DNA from: Marsupella aquatica
Lineage: Eukaryota; Marchantiophyta
DNA length: 64,000 nt
Assembly (NCBI GenBank): GCA_973895155.1
Contig: OZ316894.1
Location: 3,906,001 to 3,970,000, forward strand
Direction: 5' to 3'
Below, piece after piece: positions 35,028 through 46,800 of this stretch. Below the pieces are notes generated by a model. It was not told the origin of the DNA. It saw only the letters and a list, made by a program, of their open reading frames with translations, and searched no databases. Position numbers and translations under genes: made by a program. How positions within the stretch are numbered: position 1 is the first letter of the stretch; each line of letters begins with the position of its first letter.

Positions 35028-36658
35028 ATTGAGGATGCCCTGTCCATGCACCCTAATGTCCTGGCCTGCATTTTTCCAATCCAAAGTTAGTAGTCCTACC
35101 CTCCACAACCTAGCAGGATACAGCCCACCAAAGATGATCAACCATTGCCATTATCCACCTCAATTTGTATTGAATGTCTCAGCAGAGTGACTGGAGAGGC
35201 ACTTCAGCTCAGAAAGGCCAGACAGGTGGTTTGCAGATCTTTCACAAATGCAGATGTGCATTCACCAAACAGCTTGTTAAACTCTCCCAATGTTGGTGCT
35301 GTCTGGTGAGCACTGGTGGGAGTGCTTTAAGTGCAAAGAGGGTACCACTAAGCAACAAATGTGCAGGTGCAAAGTCCTCTATAAGAAGTGTACAGTTATG
35401 GGTGAGAGCAAAAAATCAAATGTGGAGCTCTTATGGAATCACCTAGAAATAACTGAAACCCTTTTTAAGTTTACCATAGGGAGGTATGATTGGAGGGATC
35501 ATGTCTAGATGGTGGTTTAGGGAGGCTCAAGAATCCTACTTGAACGTCATATGACAACTTCTTGCATGGACACTAGCATGCTCATTGTGGAACATGCTTG
35601 ATTTGTTGTCTTGTAGTGATCTGAAAGTAAATAAAATATGAGAGCATAACTAGAAGGATAAAATAATGTAAGTAAAGTGTGTGCCAAGAAAAACACAGTG
35701 ACCAATGTGTTACTCATTTCAATAAAAACCATAAAATTGGGAGGAAAGACATGAGGGGGACTTAAGACACCATGTGTTCATGCTATTCAGAATCATTTCT
35801 CTCACTCATGAGAATACTTTGTTCAAGTTGTGGAGGAGTTGGTTTCATCCCTACGAGATTACAAACTTTAAAAGTTATAAGGGGGCTGCCAAAATAAGTT
35901 CAAAATACTCTAGAACACCTAAAATTAAAGGGGTCTAAAACTTAATTTAAAATGTATATGATACAAAGGCTGCCGCTTGATAAGGCACATTGAAATAAAA
36001 ATACATGACACAAAAAATCTGAATAAGACAAAATCTGAAGGATTCACCATATATAGCATCTCTGCCCCTTGAGAAGGCACATTTGAAATAACAATACATG
36101 ACACAAAAAAATCTGAATAAGACAAAATCTGAAAGGTGGATTCACCATATATAGCATCTCCAAAACTTTGCTTCATATGACAACTTCTTGCATGGACACT
36201 AGCAACAAGAAGAATCAGCATGTTGCTTATCTACAAGTCAAAGTCTGAAAATGTCCACTTATTATGCAGTGCAAACCACCTGTAAGTGCAAAACTCTGGG
36301 TTCTTCCTGGGAGTGTGCACTTATAAAGAGTTCATTATACTGTCCAAGGTAGGGTAATTCTTGTTCTTTTTGACAAGAATTTTAAACCAGATCCAAAGGT
36401 GACCCAAAAAGGTGGTCAAACCATTTCCATGCTCTGGCTCCTTCATCCAAAGTTGTATTACTTTCTAAAGATTACTTCCCAACTATTTTTGGTGACTTGG
36501 AGACTGTCTTTTGAACATGAAGTGCTGGTCCAGTTACTTTGCCTTGGGATAAAAAGAAGACAGTGATCTCAAGTGGTCCCACCCCCATTTCTTGTAAAGC
36601 CACATGCAGTCTGCCCATGTTTGGCCTCCAAGGGGGCAAGGCATTTGGGACTGATGCA
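35028..36658. other. no recognisable gene; short tandem duplication
   Basis: Weak ORFs at 35,174-35,508 (one frame has WECFKCKEG...CRCK with paired Cys, possibly a finger remnant). A ~92-bp tandem duplication at about 35,976-36,165 carries AAAATCTGAATAAGACAAAA and CACCATATATAGCATCTC. The stretch just left of 36,659 is the target of the copia element. Confidence 0.4.
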
Positions 36659-36991
36659 TGTTAAGGATTGCTCTTAGTCTTGTGACTCATAGGTTACGGC
36701 ACTTAGGCTAACCACAGTTAGGATCTTAGCTGAGGTTAGGTTAGTCGTGTGTGACCTTGTATATACCAGGGCTAGTGTAAGCCGCTGGTGTGTGATGCTT
36801 ACTAATGGTAACGGAGCAACTTGAGGAAGAGGGAGAGCATGTGTGTTCGTTTACTCTTGAAGTAAAAGCTTGAGTGTTCATGTGGACGTAGCCTTGGAGA
36901 AGAGGTGAACCACGTAGAGATTGTGTCGACTATGTGTGCATGGAATGAATCATGGTTGTATGGTCATTGCGAATGACGTCTTAGTTCAACA
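36659..36991 (+). repeat. copia 5' LTR
   Basis: 333 bp, starting TGTTAAGG and ending TTCAACA, so the TGTT/AACA termini are inverted as in plant copia LTRs. A TATA-like GTATATACC lies near 36,760. The right border is set by the primer-binding site two bases later. The left border is inferred from the TGTT motif, since the 3' LTR is not available for comparison. Confidence 0.7.
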
Positions 36992-36993
36992 AT

Positions 36994-37005
36994 TGGTATC
37001 AGAGC
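36994..37005 (+). promoter_or_regulatory. primer-binding site (initiator tRNA-Met)
   Basis: TGGTATCAGAGC, complementary to the 3' end of plant initiator methionine tRNA, the standard primer of plant copia elements, just inside the 5' LTR. Confidence 0.93.
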
Positions 37006-38761
37006 AAGCCTGGGAGGTGACGTTGAGGTGATCAAAATTTGCGTGACGTGTTGGTGACGGTTTTTCCAGCGGTTAGAGTTGGTGGATTTCACGGAGATCT
37101 ATCGCATGGAACTTGGAGGTGTTGGGCTCAACGGATAGATCGAGGCAAGGGCTTTCCGACGGTGCAAAGAAATCTCTGAACGGAGTTCATGGTGCGGAGG
37201 AATTCACGTTTCCGTCGTTCTGGATTTTTTGTGATTCGTGTTCGACGGTTTTCTTTGACGGTTCTTTTGGGGGGAACTGAGATCGTTTTCCCTCGCGTTT
37301 TCCCGACGGTGTGAGCTTTGTGGTGCGCAAGGCGTCATAACCTTTAGCTCAAATCATAGATCGGGCAAAGCTGATCATTTCGGTAGCTGGTTTGCTATCG
37401 AGGGTGTAGTGAGTGCGATGTACCAAGCAAAAGAGCCGTTCTGAGTTTCTGACTGGCTATGGAGTCTTCTTTTGACTGAAGCGGGGTTTCTTGTCGTTGC
37501 GTTCGACTCAAAGGAAGAAACGGGAAGTGCAACGGCTCAACGGAGAGATCGCGGTGCAGTGGTCATTTTGAGTCCAAGATTGACACTTGACGCGGAGTGA
37601 AGGAGTTTAGGGTTTAGGGTTTAGGGTTTAGAGCTAGAGTTGCAAACGGTGCTAGTGCAATTCGGTAACATTTCCCATCGACCCTAAACCCTAAACCCTA
37701 AACCCTAAATCCCATTACACCAGATAAAGTGATAACGACAATGTGAGTAACCCAACAAATTTATTTTTTGTGCACATTTTGCCTTAAAATAGGCTTTTTG
37801 GTGGTGTGTATACACACCCTCCCGACCCTTGCACCCCTGTCAATACCCCGTTGGCGACCCCCTCCTCCTCCTCGCTAATACTCCCATCGTGGACATCCCG
37901 GACGTCCCGACCGTCCCGGATGTCCCGACCGTCCCGGACGTCGCAGCCGGCACGGACATCCAAGACGTCCCGGCCGGCGCGGACGTCCCAGACGTCCCGA
38001 CCGTCACGGCCGTCCCAGACGTCCCAGCCGTCGCAGCTCCATCCCTGCCCATTTTGACTCGGTTTTTTACTCCCCAGCCCCCTGTGCACTGCCTGGCCCA
38101 TCACGCGTCGCCTATACGCGGATGCGCCTTTTTTAAGACAGTATTTTTGTGTTAAGGGGCTTAAACCCCCTTAGGCCCGGTTTTTTAATCCTTTCTAGGC
38201 TCCTCATTCGTTAAACGGCATCCCGGGCCCGGTGACCCACCAAATTAACCGTTTGGACAAGGGGAACGGCCCCCTATGAGACCTGTTGCACAGTCCAAGA
38301 AATATTCCAAAAAAAACAAAGAGTTGTTTTTTGGCCTTTAGTCGAAGATTCCAAGGTCCAAACAGTAACTTTTTTCGGATCTTTTTTGGCGAGAACGTAG
38401 CCACTAAAGCTAGCAACGCGGTGTACCACTTGATTTGAATTTTCGATGACGGGTGGTACTTGGAATTTTTCTTATTCCCCAAGGTGGTCAAAACGGGGAA
38501 GAATTTTTGAGTTTTACCCACCCCGACCGAAAAGTGAAAAAGTTTTTCGTCGGAACTCGATTTCAATTTCGGATTTCAGCGTTGGCTTGCTAGGTTGGTG
38601 GGCTAAGTGGCGGTGACAAGTTTCAAGTTTTTTTTGGAAAGTTGCAAAAAATGACATTTTTTCGTGATTTGGATTTGAGTCAACGAGAAGGAAGCTAGGA
38701 AGGAAAAAGCATATAGGGAGCAGCACAGCAATAGCACGTGGAGAACGTTGAGAGGACAACG
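37006..38761 (+). other. unusually long copia leader with telomere-like inverted repeats and GC-rich minisatellite
   Basis: 1.75 kb separates the primer site from the gag ATG. At 37,605-37,632 there are nearly four TTTAGGG units. At 37,681-37,710 nearly four CCCTAAA units face them, so the two tracts can pair. A 16-bp perfect palindrome, GGTGTGTATACACACC, lies at 37,803-37,818. From 37,878 to 38,035 a CpG-rich minisatellite of GACGTCCCG-type 9-12-bp units follows. The interval from about 37,640 to 38,560 may be an insertion or acquired DNA, since copia leaders are usually much shorter. Confidence 0.65.
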
Positions 38762-39664
38762 ATGGCATCCAAGTTTGGAGGTGTCAAGTTTGAGGTGGAA
38801 AAATATGATGGGCGCACAGATTATTTGCTATGGGAGAAGCAGGTTAAGGGAATTCTTCGTGCTATGGACCTAGATCATCTGCTATCGACTCGCGAGGAGT
38901 CTAGCAGTGAGGAGGAGATCCCGTTGAGGAAATGGAGGCAAGAGCAAGTGATTGCTGTGAATGCGGTTATGCTGTATCTGAAGCCGCATATCATTAAGAA
39001 GCTGGACGACTACGAGGATTGCGTATCCTTATTCAAGGCCCTCAGAGAGAAGTACTACCGAGAGGATGCCTCAGATTGGTTGTACAAGAAGTCTCTCTTG
39101 ATGAGCTTGAGGCTAAAAGAAGGAGGCAAGCTTCGAGATCACTTGGATGAATTCGACAGCCTAGCTGTAGATTTGTCAAATCTTGGCAAGGGAGTGGAGG
39201 ATAAAGATAAGGCATTGCTTCTTCTCAGTTCCTTACCCCCATCGTATCAAGGTTTGAAGCAGGTTCTCTTGTATAGAGATCTCAAAACCATTTCATATGA
39301 TGAGGTGGTAAGCTCTTTGCTGTCAGATGATGCACAGAAGAAACTGGGTCATGCCCAGACACCATCTTCATCTGGTAGTGCATTGAATGTGAACCGCGGG
39401 AGGACTCAACAGCGGATGACTGGTGAAAACAGGTCCTTTTCACAAACGTACCCCTCACGGAATAGAGGCAAGAAGAAGGCTCGGTCTAAGTCTAGATCCA
39501 GGTCTAGAGAGAAATCTCTAGAAAGGAAACCAATTATATGCTGGAAATGTAGCAAGCCTGGCCACATGAAACGAGACTATCGAGTCAAACAAACTCATCA
39601 ACCATCAGTGAACGCAGCCACTGATGTTGATATGATTGACTTGCTTGATGATGAAATCTTGTGA
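38762..39664 (+). CDS. gag: copia gag (capsid/nucleocapsid)
   Basis: 300 codons. The chosen ATG (ACGATGGC) opens with the usual copia gag N-terminus (KFEVEKYDG, then LLWEKQ). Residues ~10-200 form the helical capsid region of the UBN2/gag family (LRDHLDEF, LLSSLPPSYQ). An Arg/Ser/Lys-rich stretch follows, then a zinc knuckle at residues ~259-272 reading CWKCSKPGHMKRDY. The last zinc ligand, normally Cys, is Tyr, so the knuckle is probably defective. The frame ends with TGA at 39,662-39,664 and the same frame continues as protease. In most plant copia elements gag and pol are one ORF, so this stop may be a mutation. Confidence 0.88.
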   Translation: MASKFGGVKFEVEKYDGRTDYLLWEKQVKGILRAMDLDHLLSTREESSSEEEIPLRKWRQEQVIAVNAVMLYLKPHIIKKLDDYEDCVSLFKALREKYYREDASDWLYKKSLLMSLRLKEGGKLRDHLDEFDSLAVDLSNLGKGVEDKDKALLLLSSLPPSYQGLKQVLLYRDLKTISYDEVVSSLLSDDAQKKLGHAQTPSSSGSALNVNRGRTQQRMTGENRSFSQTYPSRNRGKKKARSKSRSRSREKSLERKPIICWKCSKPGHMKRDYRVKQTHQPSVNAATDVDMIDLLDDEIL

Positions 39665-42600
39665 AGTCCAGATATTGCCCTTTGCATTTTATCCAGTAAC
39701 AACGGTGATGAATGGATTTTAGATTGTGCCTGTACCTATCATATTTGTTGTATGAAAGAGTTTTTTACTTCTTACTCAATATCAACCGGTTCCGTGTTGA
39801 TGGGGAATGATCATCCTTGTCAAATTGTTGGAATTGAATCCGTGAAAATTTGGATGTTTGATGGAGCTGTGCGAACAGTGAGTAATGTCAGACACATACC
39901 TGACATGAAAAAGAACTTGATTTCTCTTGGAATGCTGGAAGCAAATGGATGTCGGTGGAGTTATGCTGATGGTATTCTTCAAGTGTCAACCGGAGGCAAG
40001 GTTGTCATGAAGGGTCAGCGGCACAGGAATCTATATTTGTTGGAGGGCAACGTAATTTGTGAAGAAGCCAATGTAACTAGATCTCAAGGCGAGATGACTC
40101 AGTTATGGCACTGCAGATTGGGACACATGAGTGAAAAGGGTTTGGCGGTACTTCGCAGGAAAGGGCTTCTTTCTAATTTGGAATCTACTAAGCTAGATTT
40201 TTGTGAACACTGTGTGCTTGGGAAGCAGCACAGGAGAACCTTTGGTGTTGGAACTCACAATACCAAAGCTATACTTGAGTATGTACATAGTGATGTGTGG
40301 GGTCCAGCCCCAACTCCCTCACTTTCTAGAAAATTGTACTATGTCACGTTCATTGATGATTACTCACGATATGTGTGGATCATATTTCTACACGCCAAGT
40401 CTGAAGTTTTTGGCACTTTTAAGAAGTGAAAAGCCCAAATTGAGAATCAGACTGGATCCAAGGTGAGATATCTGCGATCAGATAACGGCGGGGAGTACAA
40501 TTCAAGTGAATTTGAACTATATTGTGCAGAGCAAGGGATTACTCGTCATCTCACGATAGTTTATACTCCTCAACAGAATGGTGTTTGTGAGCGGCTAAAC
40601 CGAACACTATTGGAGCGATCGAGGAGTATGTTGAGCCAATCAGGTTTACTGCATGAATTTTGGGCTGAAGCTATAAATACGGCAGCTTATTTGGTAAATC
40701 TTTCTCCTTCAAGTGCAATCAATTTCAAGACGCCGTTTGAAATGAGGTATGGACGGCACGCAGACTATCAGGTTTTGAGAGTCTTTGGAAGTGATGCATA
40801 TGCTCTCACACCTAAGCAGAATCGATCTAAACTAGATTCTACTTCCAAGAAGTGTTTTTTTCTTGGTTATCAACCAGGTGTGAAAGGTTACAGGCTATGG
40901 GATCCAGAAGCTTGTACGTTGCTTGTCAGTAGAGATATATCCTTTAATGAATCCAGATCATCAAAGGAGGGGGGAATGCTCAGACTTCCCGTAGTGACAA
41001 AGGTAAATCTCCTATCCTGGACCATGTTGTGGGGGAGATTGGTCATGAGAGTTTTCATGACATAAATGAAGGAGGTGCTCCGAGAATGGAGCTGGTTCCG
41101 GTATTGGAACAAGAGGAGTAAGTTGTTGTTGGAATACCTCAAATTCAACCAACAGAACAAGATCAACCAGAATCATCAGCTAGAAAATCAAGACGTACTA
41201 CTCGAGCTCCTACAAGGTATGGACAATGGACAGATTCATCAAGGTTAGATGATGTTGACATTGCACCTGAAGATGATGACAAAGCACTGATCTTGGAAGA
41301 AGGAGAACCTTCTTCTTATCATGAGGCGTGCATTTTAGACGAGAAAGATGAATGGAATGCAACGATGCAGAGGGAGTTGTAATCTTTAAGTGACAATAGA
41401 ACATAGGAGCTGGTGCAGCTGCCAAGTGATCAACAAGTGGTGGATAGCAAGTGGATTTACAAGCTGAAGGACAACTCTTCAGATGGAGGAGATAAGATAT
41501 ACAAGGCAAGGCTTGTTGCCAAGGGATTCACTCAAGAGAAGGGAGTGGATTACAATGAGGTCTTCTCTCCAGTTGCCAAGTATTCTACGATACGAATTTT
41601 GTGTCAACTTGTTGTGTTTTTTGATCTGGTGTTAGATCAAATGGATGTTGTTACTACTTTTCTCTATGGCACCTTGGAAGAACAAATTTTCATGAGGCAA
41701 CCACTGGGCTTTGTGAAGAAGGGCCAAGAGAGTTTAGTTTGCAGGTTGCTTAAGTCCTTGTATGGATTGAAGCAAGCTCCTCGATAGTGGAACAAGCGGT
41801 TTGATGATTTCATACTTGCACAAGGATTCACTAGGATGGTGTATGACCTTTGTGTGTATACAAAATCAGTCAAGAATGGTGTGTTTGGTTTGCTCATTCT
41901 GGTGCTCTAGGTGGATGACATGTTGATTGCGGCTAAGGATCAAACTGAGGTTGACAAACTCAAAGCAAAATTGAGTTCTGAATTCTGAATGAAGGATCTT
42001 GGGAAAGCCAAGAGGATCTTAGGTATGGAGATTACGAGGAACTTTGAAACTGGACAATTGTGGCTGAATCAAGGCAAGTATGCTGAAAAGGTACTTGCAA
42101 GATTCAATATGGAAAATTGTAAGCCAGTAAGTATTCCTTTGGCTCCACATTTCAAGTTATCATCGGCTTTCTGCCCCATGGATCCAGTGGAGAGAGGCTT
42201 GATGACTAACCGGTTCCTTATGAGAAGGCAGTGGGCAGTCTAATGTATTTGATGACATGTACCAGGCCTGATCTAGCCCTAGCAATGAGCAAAGTGAGTA
42301 GATTCATGTCAAATCCAGGGAAGGTACATTGGGAGGTTGTGAAATGGATTCTCAGGTATCTTAAGGGCACAATAGACTATGGTCTGTTGTTTGATAGTAG
42401 ATCAAACAAAACCAAATCTTTGGTTGGCTATGTAGATTCTGACTACGGAGGCTGTCTGGAAACAAGGAGGTCAACGATTGGGTATGTGTTTACTCTTGGA
42501 AGAGGATGCATAAGTTGGAGATCTACTTTGCAGAAGTGTGTATCTCAGTCTACTACAGAAGTAGAATATGTTGCAGCAGCAGAAGCAGCAAAGGAAGCAA

Positions 42601-42826
42601 TTTGGTTGGATAAGCTGGTCACTGAGATGGGATTGGAGCATGGAAAAATGACTCTTCATTGTGACAGCCAAAGTGCGCTTCACCTAGCTATTAACCAGGT
42701 TATGGATAGCAGGGTGAAACACATTGACATCAGGTACCATTTTATTAGGCAAGCAGTGTCTGATAAAATGTTTGAGCTTTCAAGATTGATGGAAAGCTCA
42801 ACCCGGCTGATGCTTTTACCAAAGTG
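39665..42826 (+). pseudogene. pol: copia pol (protease, integrase, RT, RNase H), inactivated
   Basis: Protease: WILDCACTYH at ~39,715, with the usual D-S-G/A changed to D-C-A. GAG-pre-integrase: LWHCRLGHM...CEHCVLGKQ. Integrase triad: HSDVWGP, RSDNGGEY and NGVCERLNRT, all present. [45 protein letters not shown], and the catalytic VDD with the preceding Tyr now a stop. RNase H: GYVDSDYGGC, STTEVEYVAA, HCDSQSALHLA. Lesions: in-frame TGA at 40,427, a one-base shift in the G-run near 40,970, TAA at 41,117 and 41,380, TAG at 41,404, 41,785 and 41,908, TGA at 41,986, and a further frame change near 42,230. Several are single C-to-T or G-to-A changes at Gln or Trp codons. Confidence 0.9.
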
Positions 42827-43274
42827 ATTCCTTTGGAAAGTTACTCAAGACACCGTGCTACTTTGCAAGTTTTGCATTTGCAGCACAACACTAGAAGAAA
42901 ACAGGGCCCTTTATGACCAATCACCCAATGACAGAGATGAATAAATGACCAAAAGTTTTAATGACACAAAAAGAATGACGGGGGAATGACTGTCCACAAT
43001 GACCAATAGACTGAAATGACAAAATGTTAATTTTTTCGTCATTTTGTATAATGTCTATAATGACTGATGCGACCAAAATGACCCAATTTCCCTAAATGGT
43101 CAATTTAGACACATGTCTTAAATGACACAATTAATAACAACAATGATAAATCAGTGTTTAGCAACATTATAGTCACTCTGGACAATGACTGAAATGACCA
43201 AAAATCTATTTGCATCATTTTGGACAACGGTGATAAATGACAAAAAATGTATTATCGTCATTTTAACCAACGGT

Positions 43275-43800
43275 GTTAAATGACAAAATTTAGGGTCAAT
43301 CTGAAAATGAGAATATATCAGTGTTTACAACAACATATTGTCATTATGGACTTCTGCCATAAATGACTAACTCTAGGGTCAATCTTGAAATTAGGACATA
43401 TTAGTGTTTACAAGAACATACCGTCATTATGGACTTCTCTCATAAATGACTAACTCTAGGGTCAATCTTGAAATTAGGACATATCAGTGTTTACAAGAAT
43501 ATACCGTCATTATGGACTTCTCTCATAAATGACTAACTCTAGGGTCAATCTTGAAATTAGGACATATCAGTGTTTACAAGAATATACCGTCATTATGGAC
43601 TTCTCTCATAAATGACTAACTCCACAGTCAATCTTGAAATTAGGATATATCGGTGTTTTCAACAACATACTGTCCTTATGGACTTGTCGCATAAATGACT
43701 AAATATAGGGTCAATCTAAAAATCAGGATATATCAATGTTTACAATAACATACAGTCATTATGGACTTATTACATAAATGACTACTTATAGAGTCATTAA
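43275..43800. repeat. 83-bp tandem repeat array, ~6 units
   Basis: Unit starts at 43,275, 43,358, 43,441, 43,524, 43,607, 43,690 and 43,773 are spaced by exactly 83 bp. Each unit has CATAAATGACTAACTCTAGG, GGACATATCAGTGTTTACAA and CGTCATTATGGACTTCTC. Units 2-4 are nearly identical and the outer ones are drifted, the usual pattern of unequal exchange. Each unit carries one AATGAC and one GTCATT, so it multiplies the element's subterminal motif. Confidence 0.95.
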
Positions 43801-43869
43801 AGAACCCAAGAGATATGAAGATTAAAATACTCAATAGTCATTCCAGACACCTATCATAATTGTAGAGTC

Positions 43870-46800
43870 ATACACCTTTGGAGTGATTTTCCAGAAGTGT
43901 CATCATATATAGATGCGCGCATACTATCGTATCCATGGGGCAAATGAAACCTTTTTGTCTCTCCAAGAAGTAGGGCAATACCAATGGAAGGTTGTCATGC
44001 TTTGTTGTAATTGTGTCATGTTTGTGCCGGTGTTTAGACGGGGAATATTTTAATTTGCAAATAAATGCATGCATACCATCACATCCAAAGGCAAATAAAA
44101 GTTGTTTTTTGGTTCTCCAAGAGGTAGTGCTGCCCCAATGGAATGGGCAGGGGAGTCATGCTTTTAGGGTATGGTGTGGGTGCAGATTTAGGGAAGAGGA
44201 ATATTCTAACCTTGCAAGGAATCTAAAGCTGGCTCTCTTTGGAGGTACTAGGGCCTTTATTGGGTCATATGTGAGCAATGGCCCGTCATAAATGCCAATG
44301 ACTAAAAGTAGGGTCATTAAAATTGTCATATGGAGAGTCATATCAGTCTAATGACTGGATTTGTGGTCATTTGAGGGGTCCCTTATGTAGTCATTAAGGA
44401 AAAGCACAAATGACCATTTTGGGGCTAGGGGCTTGAGGTAGGCCCTAGAGTGCCATGGGCCCCACATAGAGGTGAGAACCCCTCCACTGCGTGCGGGACA
44501 CTATACTGTCCAACCACTAGTTGCGACATAAACACTTTGGACACAAGTTTTTGTGTTTCCTTAAGGCATGATGCACCTTTGGGGAAATCACTCCCAAGTC
44601 GTATGACTTTGGAGTGATTTGCCAAAAGTGTTGCCATGCATGCACACCATCACATACAAAGGCAAATAAAAGTTGTTTTTGGGTTCTCCAAGAGGTGGTG
44701 CTGCACCAATGGAATGGGCAGGGGAGTCATGCTTCTCAGTATGGTGTGGGTGCGGGTTTAGGGAAGAGGAATATTCCAATCTTGCAAGGAATCTAAAGCT
44801 GGCTTTAGTTGGAGGTACTAGGGCCTTTATTGGGTCATATGTGAGCAATGGCCCGTCATAAATATCAATGACTAAAAGCAGGGTCATTAAAACTGTCATA
44901 TGGAAAGTCATATCAGTCTAATGACTGGATTTGTGGTCATTTGAGGGGTCCCTTATGCAGTCATTAAGGAAAAGCACAAATGACCAGTTTGGGGCTAGGG
45001 GCTGGAGGTGGGCCCTAGAGTGCCATGTGGCCCCACATAGAGGTGAGAACCCCTCCACTGCGTGCGGGACACTATACTCATCATTGTCCAACCACTAGTT
45101 GCGACATAAACACTTTGGACACATGTTTTTGTGTTTCCTTAAGGCATGATGCACCTTTGGGGAAATCACTCCCAAGTCGTATGACTTTGGAGTGATTTGC
45201 CAAAAGTGTTGCCATGCATGCACACCATCACATCCAAAGGCAAATAAAAGTTGTTTTTTGGTTCTCCAAGAGGTGGTGCTGCACCAATGGAATGGGCAGG
45301 GGAGTCGTGCTTCCCTGTATGGTGTGGGTGCGGGTTTAGGGAAGAGGAATATTCCAACCTTGCAAGGAATCTAAAGCGGGCTCTCTTTGGAGGTACCAGG
45401 GCCTTTATTGGGTCATATGTGAGCAATGGACCGTCATAAATATCAATGACTAAAAGCAGGGTCATTAAAACTGTCATTTGGAGAGTCATATCAGTCTAAT
45501 GACTGGATTTGTGGTCATTTGAGGGGTCCCTTATGCAGTCATTAAGGAAAAGCACAAATGACCAGTTTGGGGCTAGGGGCTGGAGGTGGGCCCTAGAGTG
45601 CCATGTGACCCCACATAGAGGTGAGAACCCCTCCACTGCGTGCGGGACACTATACTCATCATTGTCCAACCACTAGTTGCGACATAAACACCTTGGACAC
45701 ATGTTTTTGCGTTTACTTAAGGCATGATGCACCTTTGGGGAAATCACTCCCAAGTCGTATGACTTTGGAGTGATTTGCCAAAAGTGTCACCATGGATGCA
45801 TACCACTGTTCCAAACGCAAATGAAGCCCTTTTTTGTCTCTCCAAGAGGTAGCGCAACACCAATGGAATGGGTGTGGCAGTGGTGCTTCCCTCTATGATG
45901 TGTCTGATGTTTAAAGGTATACGATTATTCCATTTTTGCAAGGAATGTAGAGCGGGCTCTCTCTGGCGGTGCTAGGACCTTCTTTGGGTCATTTTTTAAC
46001 AAAGTCATGTCATAAGTGTCAATGACCACAAGTAGGGTCATTGAATTGGTCATATGGGATGTCATATAATTCAAATGACTGGACTTGTTGTCATTTGAGG
46101 GGTCTCTAGTGCAGTCATTGAAGACAAGCATGAATGACCAATTTGGAGCTAAGGGCTGGAGGTGGGCCCTAGAGTGCCATGTGGCACCACATAGAGCTCG
46201 CAACCCCTCCACTAGGTGTCAAATACTATAATTACTATTCTCCAACCACTAGTTGCACCATTAGCAGTTTGGAGCCATGTTTTTGTGTTTACTTAAGGGA
46301 TGATATAATCTTGGGGAAATCACTCCCAAGTCGTACGACTTTGGAGTGATTTGCCAAAAGTGTCACCATTGATGCATACCATCCTATCTAAAGGAAATGA
46401 AGCCATTTTTTTTTGTCTCTGCAAGAAGTAGTGCAAGGCTGTTGTCCTTCCATGTAATTGTGTCATGTTTGTGCCGTTGTTTGGATGGGGAATATTCTAT
46501 TTTGCAAATGAATAGTCTGTGATGGGGCACTCAAGAAGGTAGTGTAATCTTCATTGAGTCATTTCTGAAAAAATTGGTGTCATAAATACCAATGACTACA
46601 AGTAGGGTTATTAAATCTGTCATATGGGCTGTCACATAAGTCAAATGACTAGATTTGTGGTCATTTGAGGGGTCCCTTGTGCAATCATTAAGCAGAAGCA
46701 CAAATGACCAGTTTGGGGCTAGGGGCTGGAGGTGGGCCCTAGAGTGCCATGGGGCCCCACATAGAGGTGAGAACCCCCTCCACTAGGTGCGGGACACTAT

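Larger units (their letters stand above)
36659..42888 (+). mobile_element. Ty1/copia LTR retrotransposon, 3' end cut off by CACTA insertion
   Basis: 5' LTR, tRNA-Met primer site, long leader, gag, protease, integrase, RT and RNase H are in the canonical copia order (integrase before RT). The element stops 60 bp after the RNase H coding end, where a CACTA terminus begins at 42,889. The polypurine tract and 3' LTR are not found anywhere in the remaining 21 kb. Multiple stop codons make the copy inactive. Confidence 0.9.

Noticed and set aside
37806-38155. Overlapping ORFs with DVPDVPTV-like repeats
   Set aside because: Open in three frames because of the CpG-rich minisatellite. Located in a non-coding leader.
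39662-41988. In-frame TGA/TAG/TAA codons in copia as programmed recoding
   Set aside because: Too many, of all three types, together with frameshifts. Simple mutational decay is sufficient.
44585-44620. Palindrome as a Helitron 3' hairpin
   Set aside because: No CTRR end follows at the required distance, and the hairpin recurs in every tandem unit rather than marking one terminus.
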